The notes beneath the pieces were generated by a model, which was not told the DNA's origin, made no database searches, and worked only from the letters and a program-made list of their open reading frames with translations. A stretch of DNA of 45,401 nt, taken from the NCBI GenBank assembly GCA_016283295.1, contig JAEEMQ010000009.1:96713-142113 (forward strand), written 5' to 3'. This DNA comes from Alphaproteobacteria bacterium (GTDB taxonomy: Bacteria; Pseudomonadota; Alphaproteobacteria; RF32; CAG-239). Positions 17,326 to 26,944 of this stretch are shown here, in pieces (position 1 is the first letter of the stretch; each line of letters begins with the position of its first letter). Both the position numbers and the translations under genes were made by a program.

Positions 17326-19203
17326 ATGATTAATAAATTTTCAAAAATGCGTAACAGTTGGTTTACCAAAATAATTTTGACCGTTACGGCCTTAAGCTTT
17401 ATGTCTTTGTTCGGCGTATCGGGATACATTACTTCCGCGGCCAACAATAAGGCCGTTATCAAGGTTGACGATATCGAAATTTCGCAAAATGAATTTGCGT
17501 ATTCGTTGCAACGTGAGTTGGCAAAGCTCCGCATGATTAACGGAAATTTTGAGGAAGACGAAGACGGTTCGCAAAAAGCCATGGTGGCGAATTTGCTGGC
17601 AAAAGCCAAACTCGACGACGCAATTTTGGAAAACACCATGCGTAAATACGGGGTGGATTTTTCGCACAGTTTGGTCAGTCAGGTAATTCACGTTATGCCG
17701 CAATTTTTGAATAACGGCGTGTTTGATCCGCAGCAATATCAATGGTATTTGCGCAACAATAACAAAACCGAAGATGAGTTTATTGCCGAAGTTAAGCGCG
17801 GTATGGCCCGCAAGGTTTTGGTGGAGATGCCGGTTATCGGGTTTACCGTACCGCAGGTGTTCGGCGACCAGATGGCGAAGATTTTGGGACAACGCCGCAC
17901 TTTTAAATATATAAAAATAAATACAGCCGATGCCAAAATCGACCGCCAGCCGACGGAAGACGAGCTGAATCAATTTTATGATGATATGGCGGAAGAATTG
18001 ATGATTCCGGAAAAGCGCGACGTTACGGTTATGTATTTGTCGGACGATGATTTGGCCGCCGGTATTGAGATTACGCCGGATGAAATCGCGGCTTATTACA
18101 AAGAGCATATCGAAGAATACGAACAACCGGAAAAACGTTATGTTTTGCAGATGGTGTTTGATGACGAACAGGAAGCCAAAAATGCCGCAGCCAAATTGGC
18201 GTCCGGTGAAGATTTTGCCGCGGTTGCCGCCGAATACGGACAGAAGGCCGAAGATATCGATTTGGGCTTTGTGGCGCGGAATGATGTAGCGGAAGAATTG
18301 GCCGATGCCGTGTTTGCTTTGGGGATCAATCAGGTTTCCGCACCGGTACAAATTTCGGACAGTTGGCAAATCATCAAAGTAACGGCAACTCAGGCACCGC
18401 ATAAGGTTGATAAGGCCGTAGCCGAGCGTCAAATCGTAGAGGAGCTGCGTCAGGAAAAATCTTATGATGACCACAGCGAAATGATTGCTTCCATTGAAGA
18501 TGCTCTCGGCGCCGGTACTTCTTTTGAGGCAATTGCCGCTCAAAATAAAAACAAACTTTATGAAATTAAAGCTTTGGATGAAAACGGTATGGCCGACGTT
18601 GCCGATAAAAAACTGGCGGCGGTTATGAACGATAAGGAATTTATCGATACCGCGTTTTCGTACAACGAGGGCGAAATAAGTCAGGCGGTGGAAACGGATG
18701 AGGGCGTGGCCTTTATCAGAGTTGATAAAATTTATGACGAACATCAACAGCCGCGCGAGCAGGCAGATGCCAAGCTCAGACAAATGTGGGCGGAAAGTAT
18801 GCGTCAATCCTCCACCAAGGAACTGGTTGACAGCATTCAAAACGAAATCGAAGACGGCGATGATTTGACGGCTATTGCCGCCCGCCGCGGTTTGCGTGCG
18901 CTGAACAGCCGTCCGGTTACTCGCGGCGAGAGCCTCGATAAACTGAGCTTGAACGACATGAAAACGTTGTTCCAGGCAGCGAAAGGCGAACCGCAGATTA
19001 TTGAAATCGGCGATGATTATGTGGTGGCCGAAACTACCAACATCTACGATGATTCGGCCGCATTGAATCCGCAGGAAAAAGCTCGGTTGCAGCAACTTAT
19101 GTATAACAGTATGGTTGAAGAATTGAGTGAAGCCATGTTGCAGGGATATGCCAGCAAATATAAGGTTGAAGTTCAATACGGACGTATGGGATTGGGCGAA
19201 TAA
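17326..19203 (+). CDS. ppiD: PpiD/SurA-type peptidyl-prolyl isomerase
   Basis: A 625-residue membrane-anchored periplasmic chaperone. One N-terminal transmembrane anchor (WFTKIILTVTALSFMSLFGVSGYI, about residues 9-32) is followed by a SurA-N-like region (VIKVDDIEISQNEFAYSLQRELAKLR). A parvulin-type domain is centred on residues about 260-340 (KRYVLQMVFDDEQEAKNAAAKLASGEDFAAVAAEYG...LGFVARNDVAEELADAVFALGINQVSAPVQISDSWQIIKV). A second, degenerate parvulin-like region follows. In this family the protein sits near SecYEG and assists folding of exiting proteins, which fits its position divergent from tpiA-secG. Stop overlaps fmt start by one base. Confidence 0.88.
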   Translation: MINKFSKMRNSWFTKIILTVTALSFMSLFGVSGYITSAANNKAVIKVDDIEISQNEFAYSLQRELAKLRMINGNFEEDEDGSQKAMVANLLAKAKLDDAILENTMRKYGVDFSHSLVSQVIHVMPQFLNNGVFDPQQYQWYLRNNNKTEDEFIAEVKRGMARKVLVEMPVIGFTVPQVFGDQMAKILGQRRTFKYIKINTADAKIDRQPTEDELNQFYDDMAEELMIPEKRDVTVMYLSDDDLAAGIEITPDEIAAYYKEHIEEYEQPEKRYVLQMVFDDEQEAKNAAAKLASGEDFAAVAAEYGQKAEDIDLGFVARNDVAEELADAVFALGINQVSAPVQISDSWQIIKVTATQAPHKVDKAVAERQIVEELRQEKSYDDHSEMIASIEDALGAGTSFEAIAAQNKNKLYEIKALDENGMADVADKKLAAVMNDKEFIDTAFSYNEGEISQAVETDEGVAFIRVDKIYDEHQQPREQADAKLRQMWAESMRQSSTKELVDSIQNEIEDGDDLTAIAARRGLRALNSRPVTRGESLDKLSLNDMKTLFQAAKGEPQIIEIGDDYVVAETTNIYDDSAALNPQEKARLQQLMYNSMVEELSEAMLQGYASKYKVEVQYGRMGLGE

Positions 19204-20111
19204 TGCGTGTTGTTTTTATGGGAACGCCGGACTTTGCAGTGCCGGCGCTCCGTCGTTTGATGGCGGAACATGAGGTGGTTTGCGTTTATACGCGCGAACC
19301 TAAGCCGGCCGGTCGCGGCAATCTGGTGAATAAAACGCCGATACATTTGTTGGCGGAAGAAAACGGGGTGGAAGTGCGGACACCGAAAACGTTGCGCAAT
19401 CTTGAAGAACAGCAAAAATTTGCCGAGTTGAAGGCCGATGTGGCGGTAATTGCCGCTTACGGATTGATTTTGCCGAAGCCGGTGTTGGAGGCCTTTCCGC
19501 TCGGGTGTTTGAATATTCACGCTTCGCTGTTGCCGCGGTGGCGCGGTGCCGCTCCGATTCAGCGGGCGATTGAGGCCGGAGATAAAGTCGGCGGCATTAC
19601 GATTATGCAGATGGCGGAAGGTTTGGATACCGGCGATATGTTGCTTAAAGGTACGGTGGAAATCGGCGAAAAGATGACCGGCGGCGAATTGCATGATGCG
19701 TTGGCGCAAATCGGCGGAGAGCTGATTGCCGAGGTGTTGGCCGCGCCGGAAAAATATCCGCCGCAAGTACAGAACGAGGCGGAAACCTGCTATGCGCAAA
19801 AGTTGGATAAAGACGAATGTTTGATTGATTTTGCGATGCCGGTTGCGGCGTTGTATAATAAAATTCGCGCCTTCAGTCCGTATCCGGCAATGTTTTTTGA
19901 ATACGGCGGCGAGCGTTTCAAAGTTTTGCAGGCGGAAAAGACGGAAGGTAAAGGAAAAGCCGGAGAAATTCTGTCCGGCAAAGATGAATTGGTTATTGCC
20001 GCAAACGGCGGGGCGCTGAAAATTACGCAGATACAACGACAGGGCAAACGCGCCATGCCGACCGAGGAACTGTTGCGCGGTTTTGTTTTTGAAAAAGGTG
20101 CGGTTATTTAG
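19203..20111 (+). CDS. fmt: Methionyl-tRNA formyltransferase
   Basis: A 302-residue enzyme that formylates initiator Met-tRNA using 10-formyl-THF. The N-terminal Rossmann-like domain starts MRVVFMGTPDFAVPALRRL, and the catalytic block LNIHASLLPRWRGAAPIQRAI carries the essential Asn-His pair, followed by GGITIMQMAEGLDTGDML. The C-terminal OB-like domain (from about 205, AAGxxYNKIRAFSPYPAMFFEYGG) binds tRNA. The ATG overlaps the ppiD stop (TAATG), so translation is coupled. def, its usual partner, is not in the window. Confidence 0.96.
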   Translation: MRVVFMGTPDFAVPALRRLMAEHEVVCVYTREPKPAGRGNLVNKTPIHLLAEENGVEVRTPKTLRNLEEQQKFAELKADVAVIAAYGLILPKPVLEAFPLGCLNIHASLLPRWRGAAPIQRAIEAGDKVGGITIMQMAEGLDTGDMLLKGTVEIGEKMTGGELHDALAQIGGELIAEVLAAPEKYPPQVQNEAETCYAQKLDKDECLIDFAMPVAALYNKIRAFSPYPAMFFEYGGERFKVLQAEKTEGKGKAGEILSGKDELVIAANGGALKITQIQRQGKRAMPTEELLRGFVFEKGAVI

Positions 20112-20125
20112 TTTGCCGGCGGAGC

Positions 20126-21352
20126 TTACAAAACCTTGCCGGTGCGGAATTGCATAAACTTATCCCTGAAAGTTTTATCCTTGGTCAGGTGCTCAAAATT
20201 CGGCATATCGGCGGCTTTGACGGCGCGTTGAATGCGATAATTATCCAAGCAACGCTTGGCGGCCGCAAAAACTTCTTCGTTTTTCTCGTCTTTGAGTTGC
20301 GGCGAAGCACCGCGACCGAACGAATCGCATTTGCAGGCACGCATAAAATCAATCATCTGTTTGCCGTTGCGGAAGTTATCGGTCAGTTCATCCAAAAAGG
20401 CCAAAAATCTGCCTTTACGCATATTCGGCACGCTGTGAAAACGCATGTGATTTTCGGCAACGAGCAAGGCAAAATCGCGATATTTGTTCGGTACTTTGAG
20501 GCGTTTGCAAATTTCTTCAATATGTGGGAGGCCTGCTTTGTCGTGGCCGATGTGTTGCGGCAGAATATCGGCCGGCGTATCGATTTTACCGATATCGTGC
20601 AACAAAAGGGCAAATTTGATTTTCGGCGATAAGTTATAGCCCTGCTTTAAGACCAGCATGGTGTGTTCGCCGGAGTTGCCCTCGGGATGATAATCGGTGC
20701 GTTCCGGCATATCCCAGAGTTTGTTGACTTCCGGCAAAACAACCTTGAGAGCGCCGCATTCGCGCATGGTGCGGATAAACTTATCAAAATGTTCGGTGTT
20801 GAGCGCGGTTTCGATTTCTTTCCAAATGCGCTCGGCCGTCAGGTGATTGAGCATACCGGTGCGTGTCATATTTTGTGCCAGTTTCATGGTTTCCGGGGCA
20901 ATTTCAAAATCGAGTTTGGCGGCGAATCGGCACATTCTGAGAACGCGCAGCGGGTCCTCGATAAAATGTTCGGTGTTGACATGGCGAATGACGCGATTTT
21001 TGATATCGGCAACTCCGCCCACCAGGTCGATGATTTTATCGTTTTCCTTGTCATACATCAGAGCATTACAGGTAAAATCGCGGCGTTGCATATCTTCTTG
21101 CGGCGTAATATCCGGGCCGAACACAAATTTAAAATCGGTATGCTTGTCGCCGGTTTTGATTTCTTTGCGAGCCAAAGCATATTCGTCGTGCGTCTGCGGA
21201 TGCAGAAACACCGGAAAATCCTTGCCGACACGCACAAAACCCTTGGCTTCCATCTCCTCGGGCGTGGCACCGAACACCACATAATCAGAATCATGCGGGG
21301 CTTGGCCCAGAACCATATCGCGGACGGCGCCGCCCACCAAATATGTTTTCAT
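20126..21352 (-). CDS. cca: CCA tRNA nucleotidyltransferase with HD domain
   Basis: A 408-residue class II nucleotidyltransferase that builds or repairs the 3' CCA of tRNAs. The head domain has the signature [12 protein letters not shown] with catalytic carboxylates Asp21 and Asp23 (HDSDYVVFG), then the template-like region [25 protein letters not shown] and [14 protein letters not shown]. The strings [11 protein letters not shown] and [23 protein letters not shown] match the E. coli-type bacterial CCA enzyme. The C-terminal part contains an HD phosphohydrolase motif ([11 protein letters not shown]), which in that type has phosphatase/phosphodiesterase activity. GAGGT lies upstream of the ATG. 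Convergent with fmt over 14 bp. Confidence 0.92.
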   Translation of the reverse strand: MKTYLVGGAVRDMVLGQAPHDSDYVVFGATPEEMEAKGFVRVGKDFPVFLHPQTHDEYALARKEIKTGDKHTDFKFVFGPDITPQEDMQRRDFTCNALMYDKENDKIIDLVGGVADIKNRVIRHVNTEHFIEDPLRVLRMCRFAAKLDFEIAPETMKLAQNMTRTGMLNHLTAERIWKEIETALNTEHFDKFIRTMRECGALKVVLPEVNKLWDMPERTDYHPEGNSGEHTMLVLKQGYNLSPKIKFALLLHDIGKIDTPADILPQHIGHDKAGLPHIEEICKRLKVPNKYRDFALLVAENHMRFHSVPNMRKGRFLAFLDELTDNFRNGKQMIDFMRACKCDSFGRGASPQLKDEKNEEVFAAAKRCLDNYRIQRAVKAADMPNFEHLTKDKTFRDKFMQFRTGKVL

Positions 21353-21456
21353 TTTTTTACCTCACTTTTGAGGCACTATAGCACACTTAATGCAAAAATA
21401 AAAGCATAAAAAATTAATGTATTTACAAAATATGAACAAAATTTTAACAAAAAATA

Positions 21457-21485
21457 TTGACAAATTACGGGAATTGTGGTAAAAC
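21457..21485 (+). promoter_or_regulatory. Promoter for the SPFH gene
   Basis: Consensus -35 TTGACA, 17 bp, -10 TAAAAC. It lies about 60 bp upstream of the preferred ATG at 21544. The track's TTG start at 21457 falls on this -35, which argues against that start. Confidence 0.6.
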
Positions 21486-21543
21486 GTTGTTTGTCAAACC
21501 AAATTTTTATTATATTATGTACAAAGACGAAAAAAGTGAGATT

Positions 21544-22323
21544 ATGAAGTGGGTTAAGGGTATCGGTTTCAGCGTACTCGGTATCATTGTCGTATGCCTG
21601 CTCTGGGGTGCCTTCTTTGTTGTGGATGCCGGTGAGGCTGCCGTACTGTCCCGCCTGGGTAAGGTTGAGCAGTTTAGCTATCAACCCGGCGTATCGTTCA
21701 AGGCTCCGCTGATTTCCGGCGTGACCAAGTTCGATGTCCGAACCAGAACATTGAAGGAAAAGACGTCGTGCTATACTGCCGATATGCAGACGGCAGAGTT
21801 GGATTATACCATCACGTACAACGTACGCAAGGATAATGTCCATCTGCTCTACATGCTCGTCGGTAAGGACTACGAGGTCAAGAAGATTATCCCCGTCCTG
21901 AACGATGTGATCAAGAGTAACATCGGTCGTTGGCAAGCCCAAGAGCTCGTGAGCAATCGCGACTCCGCGCGCGTTGACGTGAACATGGACCTCAAGGCCA
22001 AGATTGACAATCGATTCTTCGAAAACATCACTATTCAGTTCAATAACATTGACTACAGTGACGCGTTTGAGAAGTCAATCGAGGCGAAGGTTATCGCCGG
22101 TCAGCAGGCAGAGAAGGCCATCAACGATACGCGTCGTATCAAGGAGGAAGCCGACCAGAAGGTTATCGCCGCCAAGGCTGACGCCGAGGCTATGACCATC
22201 AAGGCTGAGGCTCTGGCTCGTAACAAAGGCCTTACGGAGTATGAGGCTGTTCAGAAATGGGACGGCAAACTGCCAGCCTATATGCTGGGCAACAGCGTGC
22301 CGATGATTAACCTAGGTAAGTAA
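21544..22323 (+). CDS. SPFH/prohibitin-like membrane protein
   Basis: The ATG at 21544 (MKWVKGIGFSVLGIIVVCLLWGAFFVVDAGEAAVLSRLGKV) places a transmembrane anchor at the N-terminus; ATG 21517 is possible but starts in a differently composed leader. The 259-residue protein has an SPFH domain (about residues 28-190) and a charged helical coiled coil (QQAEKAINDTRRIKEEADQKVIAAKADAEAMTIKAEALARNKGLTEYEAV). It ends LPAYMLGNSVPMINLGK, as in prohibitin-type proteins. Such proteins form membrane scaffolds, often around FtsH-like proteases; partners are not visible here. Lysine codons are almost all AAG and Glu mostly GAG, unlike flanking genes. No clear ribosome binding site. Own promoter and terminator. 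Confidence 0.85.
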   Translation: MKWVKGIGFSVLGIIVVCLLWGAFFVVDAGEAAVLSRLGKVEQFSYQPGVSFKAPLISGVTKFDVRTRTLKEKTSCYTADMQTAELDYTITYNVRKDNVHLLYMLVGKDYEVKKIIPVLNDVIKSNIGRWQAQELVSNRDSARVDVNMDLKAKIDNRFFENITIQFNNIDYSDAFEKSIEAKVIAGQQAEKAINDTRRIKEEADQKVIAAKADAEAMTIKAEALARNKGLTEYEAVQKWDGKLPAYMLGNSVPMINLGK

Positions 22324-22339
22324 CTTCATTAAATCTTGT

Positions 22340-22380
22340 AAAGACCGCATCCCTGAAAAGGTGCGGTCTTTCGCTTTTTT
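22340..22380 (+). terminator. Terminator after the SPFH gene
   Basis: AAAGACCGCA / TGCGGTCTTT stem with a 12-nt loop, followed by TCGCTTTTTT. Confidence 0.9.
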
Positions 22381-22388
22381 AAAACGGG

Positions 22389-22416
22389 AAACCGCCAGTG
22401 TTTAAACTGACGGTTT
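22389..22416 (-). terminator. Terminator of the small membrane protein gene
   Basis: AAACCGCCAGT / ACTGACGGTTT, 11-bp stem with one mismatch and a 6-nt loop. On the minus strand it is followed by CCCGTTTT. Confidence 0.65.
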
Positions 22417-22427
22417 GGGCGTATAAA

Positions 22428-22652
22428 TCAACAGCGCGGCCTGAGAATGCGATTGTTCGCAAAATCTTCGCCGAGCGAAAACAACATATATGCGGCAATA
22501 ACGAATACACCGTACGGCCACAGCTTTACCATAGCGTTCAATACACCGGATGCATCCATGCAAACGGCCGAAACGCACACAACAATCAGCAGAACAGCGA
22601 CAATTTCGGCGGCTATTCTTAATACGCTGAGAAATTTTTTGGTCTGTTTCAT
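22428..22652 (-). CDS. Small two-helix membrane protein
   Basis: A 74-residue protein with two likely membrane helices: IAAEIVAVLLIVVCVSAVCMD (about 13-33) and LWPYGVFVIAAYMLFSLG (about 44-61), with a basic N-terminus and an Arg-rich end (NNRILRPRC). No family recognised. The AT-rich leader before the ATG shows no Shine-Dalgarno sequence, which it shares with the adjacent SPFH gene and the two barrel genes. It has its own terminator and faces the SPFH gene. A real gene is likely because of the terminator and clean hydrophobic pattern, but it is short and unsupported by homology. Confidence 0.55.
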   Translation of the reverse strand: MKQTKKFLSVLRIAAEIVAVLLIVVCVSAVCMDASGVLNAMVKLWPYGVFVIAAYMLFSLGEDFANNRILRPRC

Positions 22653-22736
22653 AATGATAATGTTTTAATATAATTTATTAATAATATTTTCAATTCTCTC
22701 TTTGGCTTCCGCAAAGTATGTTGCCGTTTTGCGGAT

Positions 22737-24155
22737 TTAATTTTGTTTGACCGGCAAATATACCGTAAATGTGTTGCCGTTATAAGCGGTTGACGATACG
22801 GTTAGGTTGCCGCGATGGTGCATTACTACCTGTTTGGCAATAGCCAGACCGAGTCCGGTGCCTTTTATCTTCATATCTTTATGTACCTGCATACGGTAGA
22901 ACTTTTCGGTCAGGCGCGCCAAATCTTCTTTGTTTATCTTCTGGCCCTTGTTGTTGAAAGATATGCTGACCGCGCGACCGCCGGCAACGTTTTGCCCGGC
23001 TTTGGCCGGAATTTCCGGCACGGCTTTCAGCTCAATTTTAACCTCGGAATTTTCCGGAGCATATTTGATGGCGTTATCCAACAGGTTTTGCAACACCTGG
23101 TGAATTTGCTGATTATCGCCGACGATTTTCGGAATGCGGTTGGCTTCGGTAATGTTGATGCTGACGGAACGCTGGAAAGCTTTGATTTTGAGCGCCTGTG
23201 TAACATCATCGATGACTTCGTGCAAATCAACTTTATCTTTAAGCTCTTTATTTTGCCCCATTTCCAAACGCGAAAGCGACAACAAATCTTCAATCAGGCT
23301 GGCCATATATTCGGTTTGTTCTTTCATTATGCCCAAAAAGGCATCGCGGGTTTCTTCGTCGTCATGCGCGGTGGTTTGCAAAGTTTCGATAAAACCGGAA
23401 ATAACCGAGAGTGGGGTGCGTAATTCGTGGCTGGCATTGGCTACAAAATCCGATTGCATTTTTTCCAGGCTCAGCGCTTTGCTGACATCGTAAAGCGAAA
23501 CAACGGCGGCAGCACGGCCTTTGAGGTGGCGCGGCAGCTTGGTAATATGGGCATAAAAACGACGGTTACCGTATTCCGGCGCGTGAAACAACACGCTTTC
23601 CGAATCGCTTTTGGCTTTTAAAACTTTATCAACGGCGGCGATAAAAATGTTGGTTGAAAACAGCCGGTCGATGCCGTTAGCAGCCATATTCGGCCCCAAA
23701 AGCATTTCCGCCGCCAAATTATAATTGGTTATACCGCCCTCGTTATCAAGCATCAGAATCGGATCGGGCAGGGTGTCGAAAACCGCGGCATCGGAGAGCG
23801 TTTGCGCCTCCAAAGTATCGTTTTTTGAGGTCCAGATTTTGTGAATGGCATTGATGGCCTGTGCCAGCTCACGCGTATCTTTTTCCGAAAGTTCGATGTC
23901 GTTTTCGTTGGCGTTGCCGGTGGCTAAGGTCTGAATATAATTGCGCAAGGTCCGCAACTCCGCACTAATCGGAAAAATCAGCAACAAATTGGAAACAACC
24001 GTAATGGTAAAACACACAATCGCCACCAGCGGCGTCATAAAATTAAGCACCGCCAAATCAATGTATACGACGGCCAGCGGCAGCGACAGAATCAGGGCGC
24101 GTTTAAAATGTCGCGCGTCTATGTCTATCTGGGATATTTTAAATCGTTTCTTCAT
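22737..24155 (-). CDS. PhoR-like sensor histidine kinase
   Basis: A 472-residue membrane histidine kinase. Two adjacent transmembrane helices near the N-terminus (LILSLPLAVVYIDLAVLNF and LVAIVCFTITVVSNLLLIF) leave almost no periplasmic loop. A PAS domain follows (FDTLPDPILMLDNEGGITNYNLAAEMLLG, about 125-230), then the HisKA domain with phosphoacceptor His243 (FVANASHELRTPLSVISGFIETLQ). The HATPase_c domain has an N box LQNLLDNAIKYAP and G boxes (GTGLGLAIAKQVV). This is the PhoR domain plan, associated with phosphate sensing. No response regulator or pst genes lie nearby, so the partner and signal are unknown. Divergent from mutS. Confidence 0.9.
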   Translation of the reverse strand: MKKRFKISQIDIDARHFKRALILSLPLAVVYIDLAVLNFMTPLVAIVCFTITVVSNLLLIFPISAELRTLRNYIQTLATGNANENDIELSEKDTRELAQAINAIHKIWTSKNDTLEAQTLSDAAVFDTLPDPILMLDNEGGITNYNLAAEMLLGPNMAANGIDRLFSTNIFIAAVDKVLKAKSDSESVLFHAPEYGNRRFYAHITKLPRHLKGRAAAVVSLYDVSKALSLEKMQSDFVANASHELRTPLSVISGFIETLQTTAHDDEETRDAFLGIMKEQTEYMASLIEDLLSLSRLEMGQNKELKDKVDLHEVIDDVTQALKIKAFQRSVSINITEANRIPKIVGDNQQIHQVLQNLLDNAIKYAPENSEVKIELKAVPEIPAKAGQNVAGGRAVSISFNNKGQKINKEDLARLTEKFYRMQVHKDMKIKGTGLGLAIAKQVVMHHRGNLTVSSTAYNGNTFTVYLPVKQN

Positions 24156-24253
24156 CTGATTTATCCGTCTATAACATCAATAAAATACTGGACTAAGATG
24201 TGAAATATTGTAATATACAAGAAGTTTAAATTAGTTTAAGATTTTAAGGTAAA

Positions 24254-26944
24254 ATGTCAGAAAAAGAAGTAATCTCACCGGGAATGGTGCAGTATATCGA
24301 AATTAAGAAGTCGTATCCGGATTATTTGTTGTTTTATCGGATGGGCGATTTTTATGAGCTGTTTTTTGAAGATGCAATCAAGGCATCGGAAGCGCTCAAT
24401 ATTACACTAACCAAACGCGGACGGATGAAAGGCAAAGACGTGCCGATGTGCGGAGTGCCGTTCCACGCTTACGAAAATTATATGGCGCGGTTGATTAAGG
24501 CCGGCTATAAGGTGGCGATTTGCGAGCAGATGGAAGATCCGGCAGAGGCACGCAAACGCGGCTCAAAGTCGGTGGTCAAGCGCGACGTTATTCGCCTGGT
24601 TACTTCCGGCACGTTGACCGAAGACACGCTGTTGGATGCCCGGCGCAACAATTATCTGCTGTGTTTGAGCAAAACGCTCAAAGGTTACGGTGCGGCCTGG
24701 CTCGATTTATCTACCGGTGCATTTTATACGCAGGAAGTTCATATCGGCGCGCAAGGGGAGGCGGCCGAGCTTTACGGGTTGTTGACGCGCATTATGCCGG
24801 AGGAAATATTGATTTCCGATGCGTTGTTGCAAAATCCGGATTTGTTCAAGCTGTTCAACGAATATAAAGAAAAACTTTCGGTGTTGCCGCAGGCGCGTTT
24901 CAATTATGCCAATACCCAAAAGAAACTACTGTCTTTTTATAATATTTCGGCGACCGAGGCTTTCGGCGATTTCAGTAAAGGCGAGATAATTGCCGCCGGA
25001 TTGGTGCTGGAATATGTGGAAAATACGCAAAAAGGCAAAATGCCGCGGATTGTGCGTCCGCTCAAAATTTTGGACTCGCTGTATATGGAAATCGATGCGG
25101 CCACGCGGCAGAATTTGGATTTGATGAACGGTCCGCACGGCAATTCGCTGTTGGCGGTTATCGACCGAACGGTCACCGGTTTCGGGGCGCGAATGCTGGC
25201 GGCCAGATTGTCGGCACCGCTTTTGGATTTGGAAAAAATCAACAAACGCTTGGATGCGGTGGAGTTTTTTTGCAAACACGATGAGGTGCGGCAAAAATTA
25301 CGCTCGCTGCTGAAAATGTGTCCGGATATGGAACGTTCGCTGACCCGCCTCAGTATCGGACGCGGCGGTCCGCGCGAACTAAAATGTGTTGCCGATGCGT
25401 TGCTGTTGTTGCCGGAAATTCGCAATACCATGCTGATTTATAAGAGTACGGACGTGGTTGATCAGACGCGGCCGGCGGTAGAAGAAATCGTGAAACGAAT
25501 CGGTAATCACACCGCTTTGGCGGATAAGCTGAACAGCGCTCTGATTGAGGTGGATGCCGCCGAAACATTGCCGGCATTTGCCCGCGACGGCGGGTTTATC
25601 CGCAGCGGTTTTCATCCGGGTTTTGACGCTTTGTGCGAACTGCGCGACAACGGTACGGATAAAATCGGCGATTTGCAGGCAAAATATGTGCAATCAACCG
25701 GCATTGATAACCTCAGAATCCGCGATAATTCGCTTATCGGCTTTTATATTGAAGTGCAGAATAAATATGCCACGCAACTGTTGTCCGACCCGCATTTTAT
25801 CCATCGGCAATCCGTTTTAAATGCCACGCGTTTTACTACGGCCGAGCTGACCGAATTGGAAAACAATATTCGCAGTGCGCGTGAGCGGGCATTGGCGATG
25901 GAAATCTCTATCTTTGACGATTTGGTGCGCGATGTTCTGATAGCGGCCGATGATATATGTCGCACGGCGGCGGCGTTGGCGGAACTCGATGTGGCAGCGG
26001 CATTGGCGGATTTGGCGCTCGAAAACAATTATTGCCGGCCGCGGCTTGACAACAGTTTGTTGTTTGAAATCGAGGAAGGACGGCATCCGGTGGTGGAAAC
26101 TGCCATCAGAAGCAATAACGAAGGTGCTTTTGTCGGCAACAACTGCGAACTTAATCAGCAGGATAACCGCATTTGGTTGATTACCGGTCCGAATATGGCG
26201 GGTAAATCCACGTTTTTGCGGCAGAACGCCATTATTGCGATTATGGCGCAGATGGGCTCGTTCGTGCCGGCCAAGAAGGCGCATATCGGGTTGGTGGATA
26301 AGGTATTTTCGCGTGTGGGAGCTTCCGACGATTTGTCGCGCGGGCGTTCTACTTTTATGGTAGAAATGATAGAAACCGCCTCGATTTTGAACCGTGCCGA
26401 CGAGCGCTCGTTTGTGATTTTGGATGAAATCGGGCGCGGTACCGCTACCTTCGACGGGCTGTCGATTGCTTGGGCGGTGGTGGAATATTTGCACGAGGTC
26501 AACAAATGTCGGGCGCTGTTTGCCACCCACTATCACGAGCTGACGGTGCTTTCCGAAAAACTTTCGGCCCTGACGTTGCATTGTATGAAAATCAAGGAAT
26601 TTAATGACCAGGTGATTTTTATGCACGAAGTGATTGCCGGTGCGGCCGACCGTTCTTACGGTATTCATGTGGCCAAGTTGGCCGGTCTGCCGAAGGCGGT
26701 CATTCGTCGCTCGGAGCAGGTGTTGCAAAAACTGCAAAACGAAAATCGTCAGCATAAGGCGGCGGATTTGCAAGACGAATTGCCGCTGTTTGCATTTGCC
26801 GAGCCGATGGCGGCCGATACGGTTGCAGTTGTGCGCGAATCGGCGGCAGCAAAGGCTCTTAAAGAAATTGAACCGGATAATTTGACGGCGCGGGAAGCGT
26901 TGCAAAAATTGTATGAACTTAAAGAATTAGCGGAGAATGAATAA
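24254..26944 (+). CDS. mutS: DNA mismatch repair protein MutS
   Basis: A full-length 896-residue MutS that recognises base mismatches and small loops and recruits MutL. The N-terminal mismatch-binding domain has the Phe-x-Glu motif at 33-35 (RMGDFYELFFEDA). The connector, lever and clamp domains follow. The C-terminal ATPase has Walker A GPNMAGKST at about 645, Walker B (SFVILDEIGRGTATFDG) and the dimerisation helix-turn-helix (YGIHVAKLAGLPKAVIRRSEQVL). AAGG lies upstream of the ATG. Its end overlaps the MazG-like gene, making mutS-mazG-priA one operon. Confidence 0.98.
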   Translation: MSEKEVISPGMVQYIEIKKSYPDYLLFYRMGDFYELFFEDAIKASEALNITLTKRGRMKGKDVPMCGVPFHAYENYMARLIKAGYKVAICEQMEDPAEARKRGSKSVVKRDVIRLVTSGTLTEDTLLDARRNNYLLCLSKTLKGYGAAWLDLSTGAFYTQEVHIGAQGEAAELYGLLTRIMPEEILISDALLQNPDLFKLFNEYKEKLSVLPQARFNYANTQKKLLSFYNISATEAFGDFSKGEIIAAGLVLEYVENTQKGKMPRIVRPLKILDSLYMEIDAATRQNLDLMNGPHGNSLLAVIDRTVTGFGARMLAARLSAPLLDLEKINKRLDAVEFFCKHDEVRQKLRSLLKMCPDMERSLTRLSIGRGGPRELKCVADALLLLPEIRNTMLIYKSTDVVDQTRPAVEEIVKRIGNHTALADKLNSALIEVDAAETLPAFARDGGFIRSGFHPGFDALCELRDNGTDKIGDLQAKYVQSTGIDNLRIRDNSLIGFYIEVQNKYATQLLSDPHFIHRQSVLNATRFTTAELTELENNIRSARERALAMEISIFDDLVRDVLIAADDICRTAAALAELDVAAALADLALENNYCRPRLDNSLLFEIEEGRHPVVETAIRSNNEGAFVGNNCELNQQDNRIWLITGPNMAGKSTFLRQNAIIAIMAQMGSFVPAKKAHIGLVDKVFSRVGASDDLSRGRSTFMVEMIETASILNRADERSFVILDEIGRGTATFDGLSIAWAVVEYLHEVNKCRALFATHYHELTVLSEKLSALTLHCMKIKEFNDQVIFMHEVIAGAADRSYGIHVAKLAGLPKAVIRRSEQVLQKLQNENRQHKAADLQDELPLFAFAEPMAADTVAVVRESAAAKALKEIEPDNLTAREALQKLYELKELAENE

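Noticed and set aside
17392-19176. 594-aa ORF on the minus strand
   Set aside because: Antisense shadow of ppiD; composition rich in His, Phe, Ile and Arg without domains, and no ribosome binding site.
19173-20036. 287-aa ORF on the minus strand
   Set aside because: Antisense shadow of fmt.
25817-26905. 362-aa ORF on the minus strand
   Set aside because: Antisense shadow of mutS.
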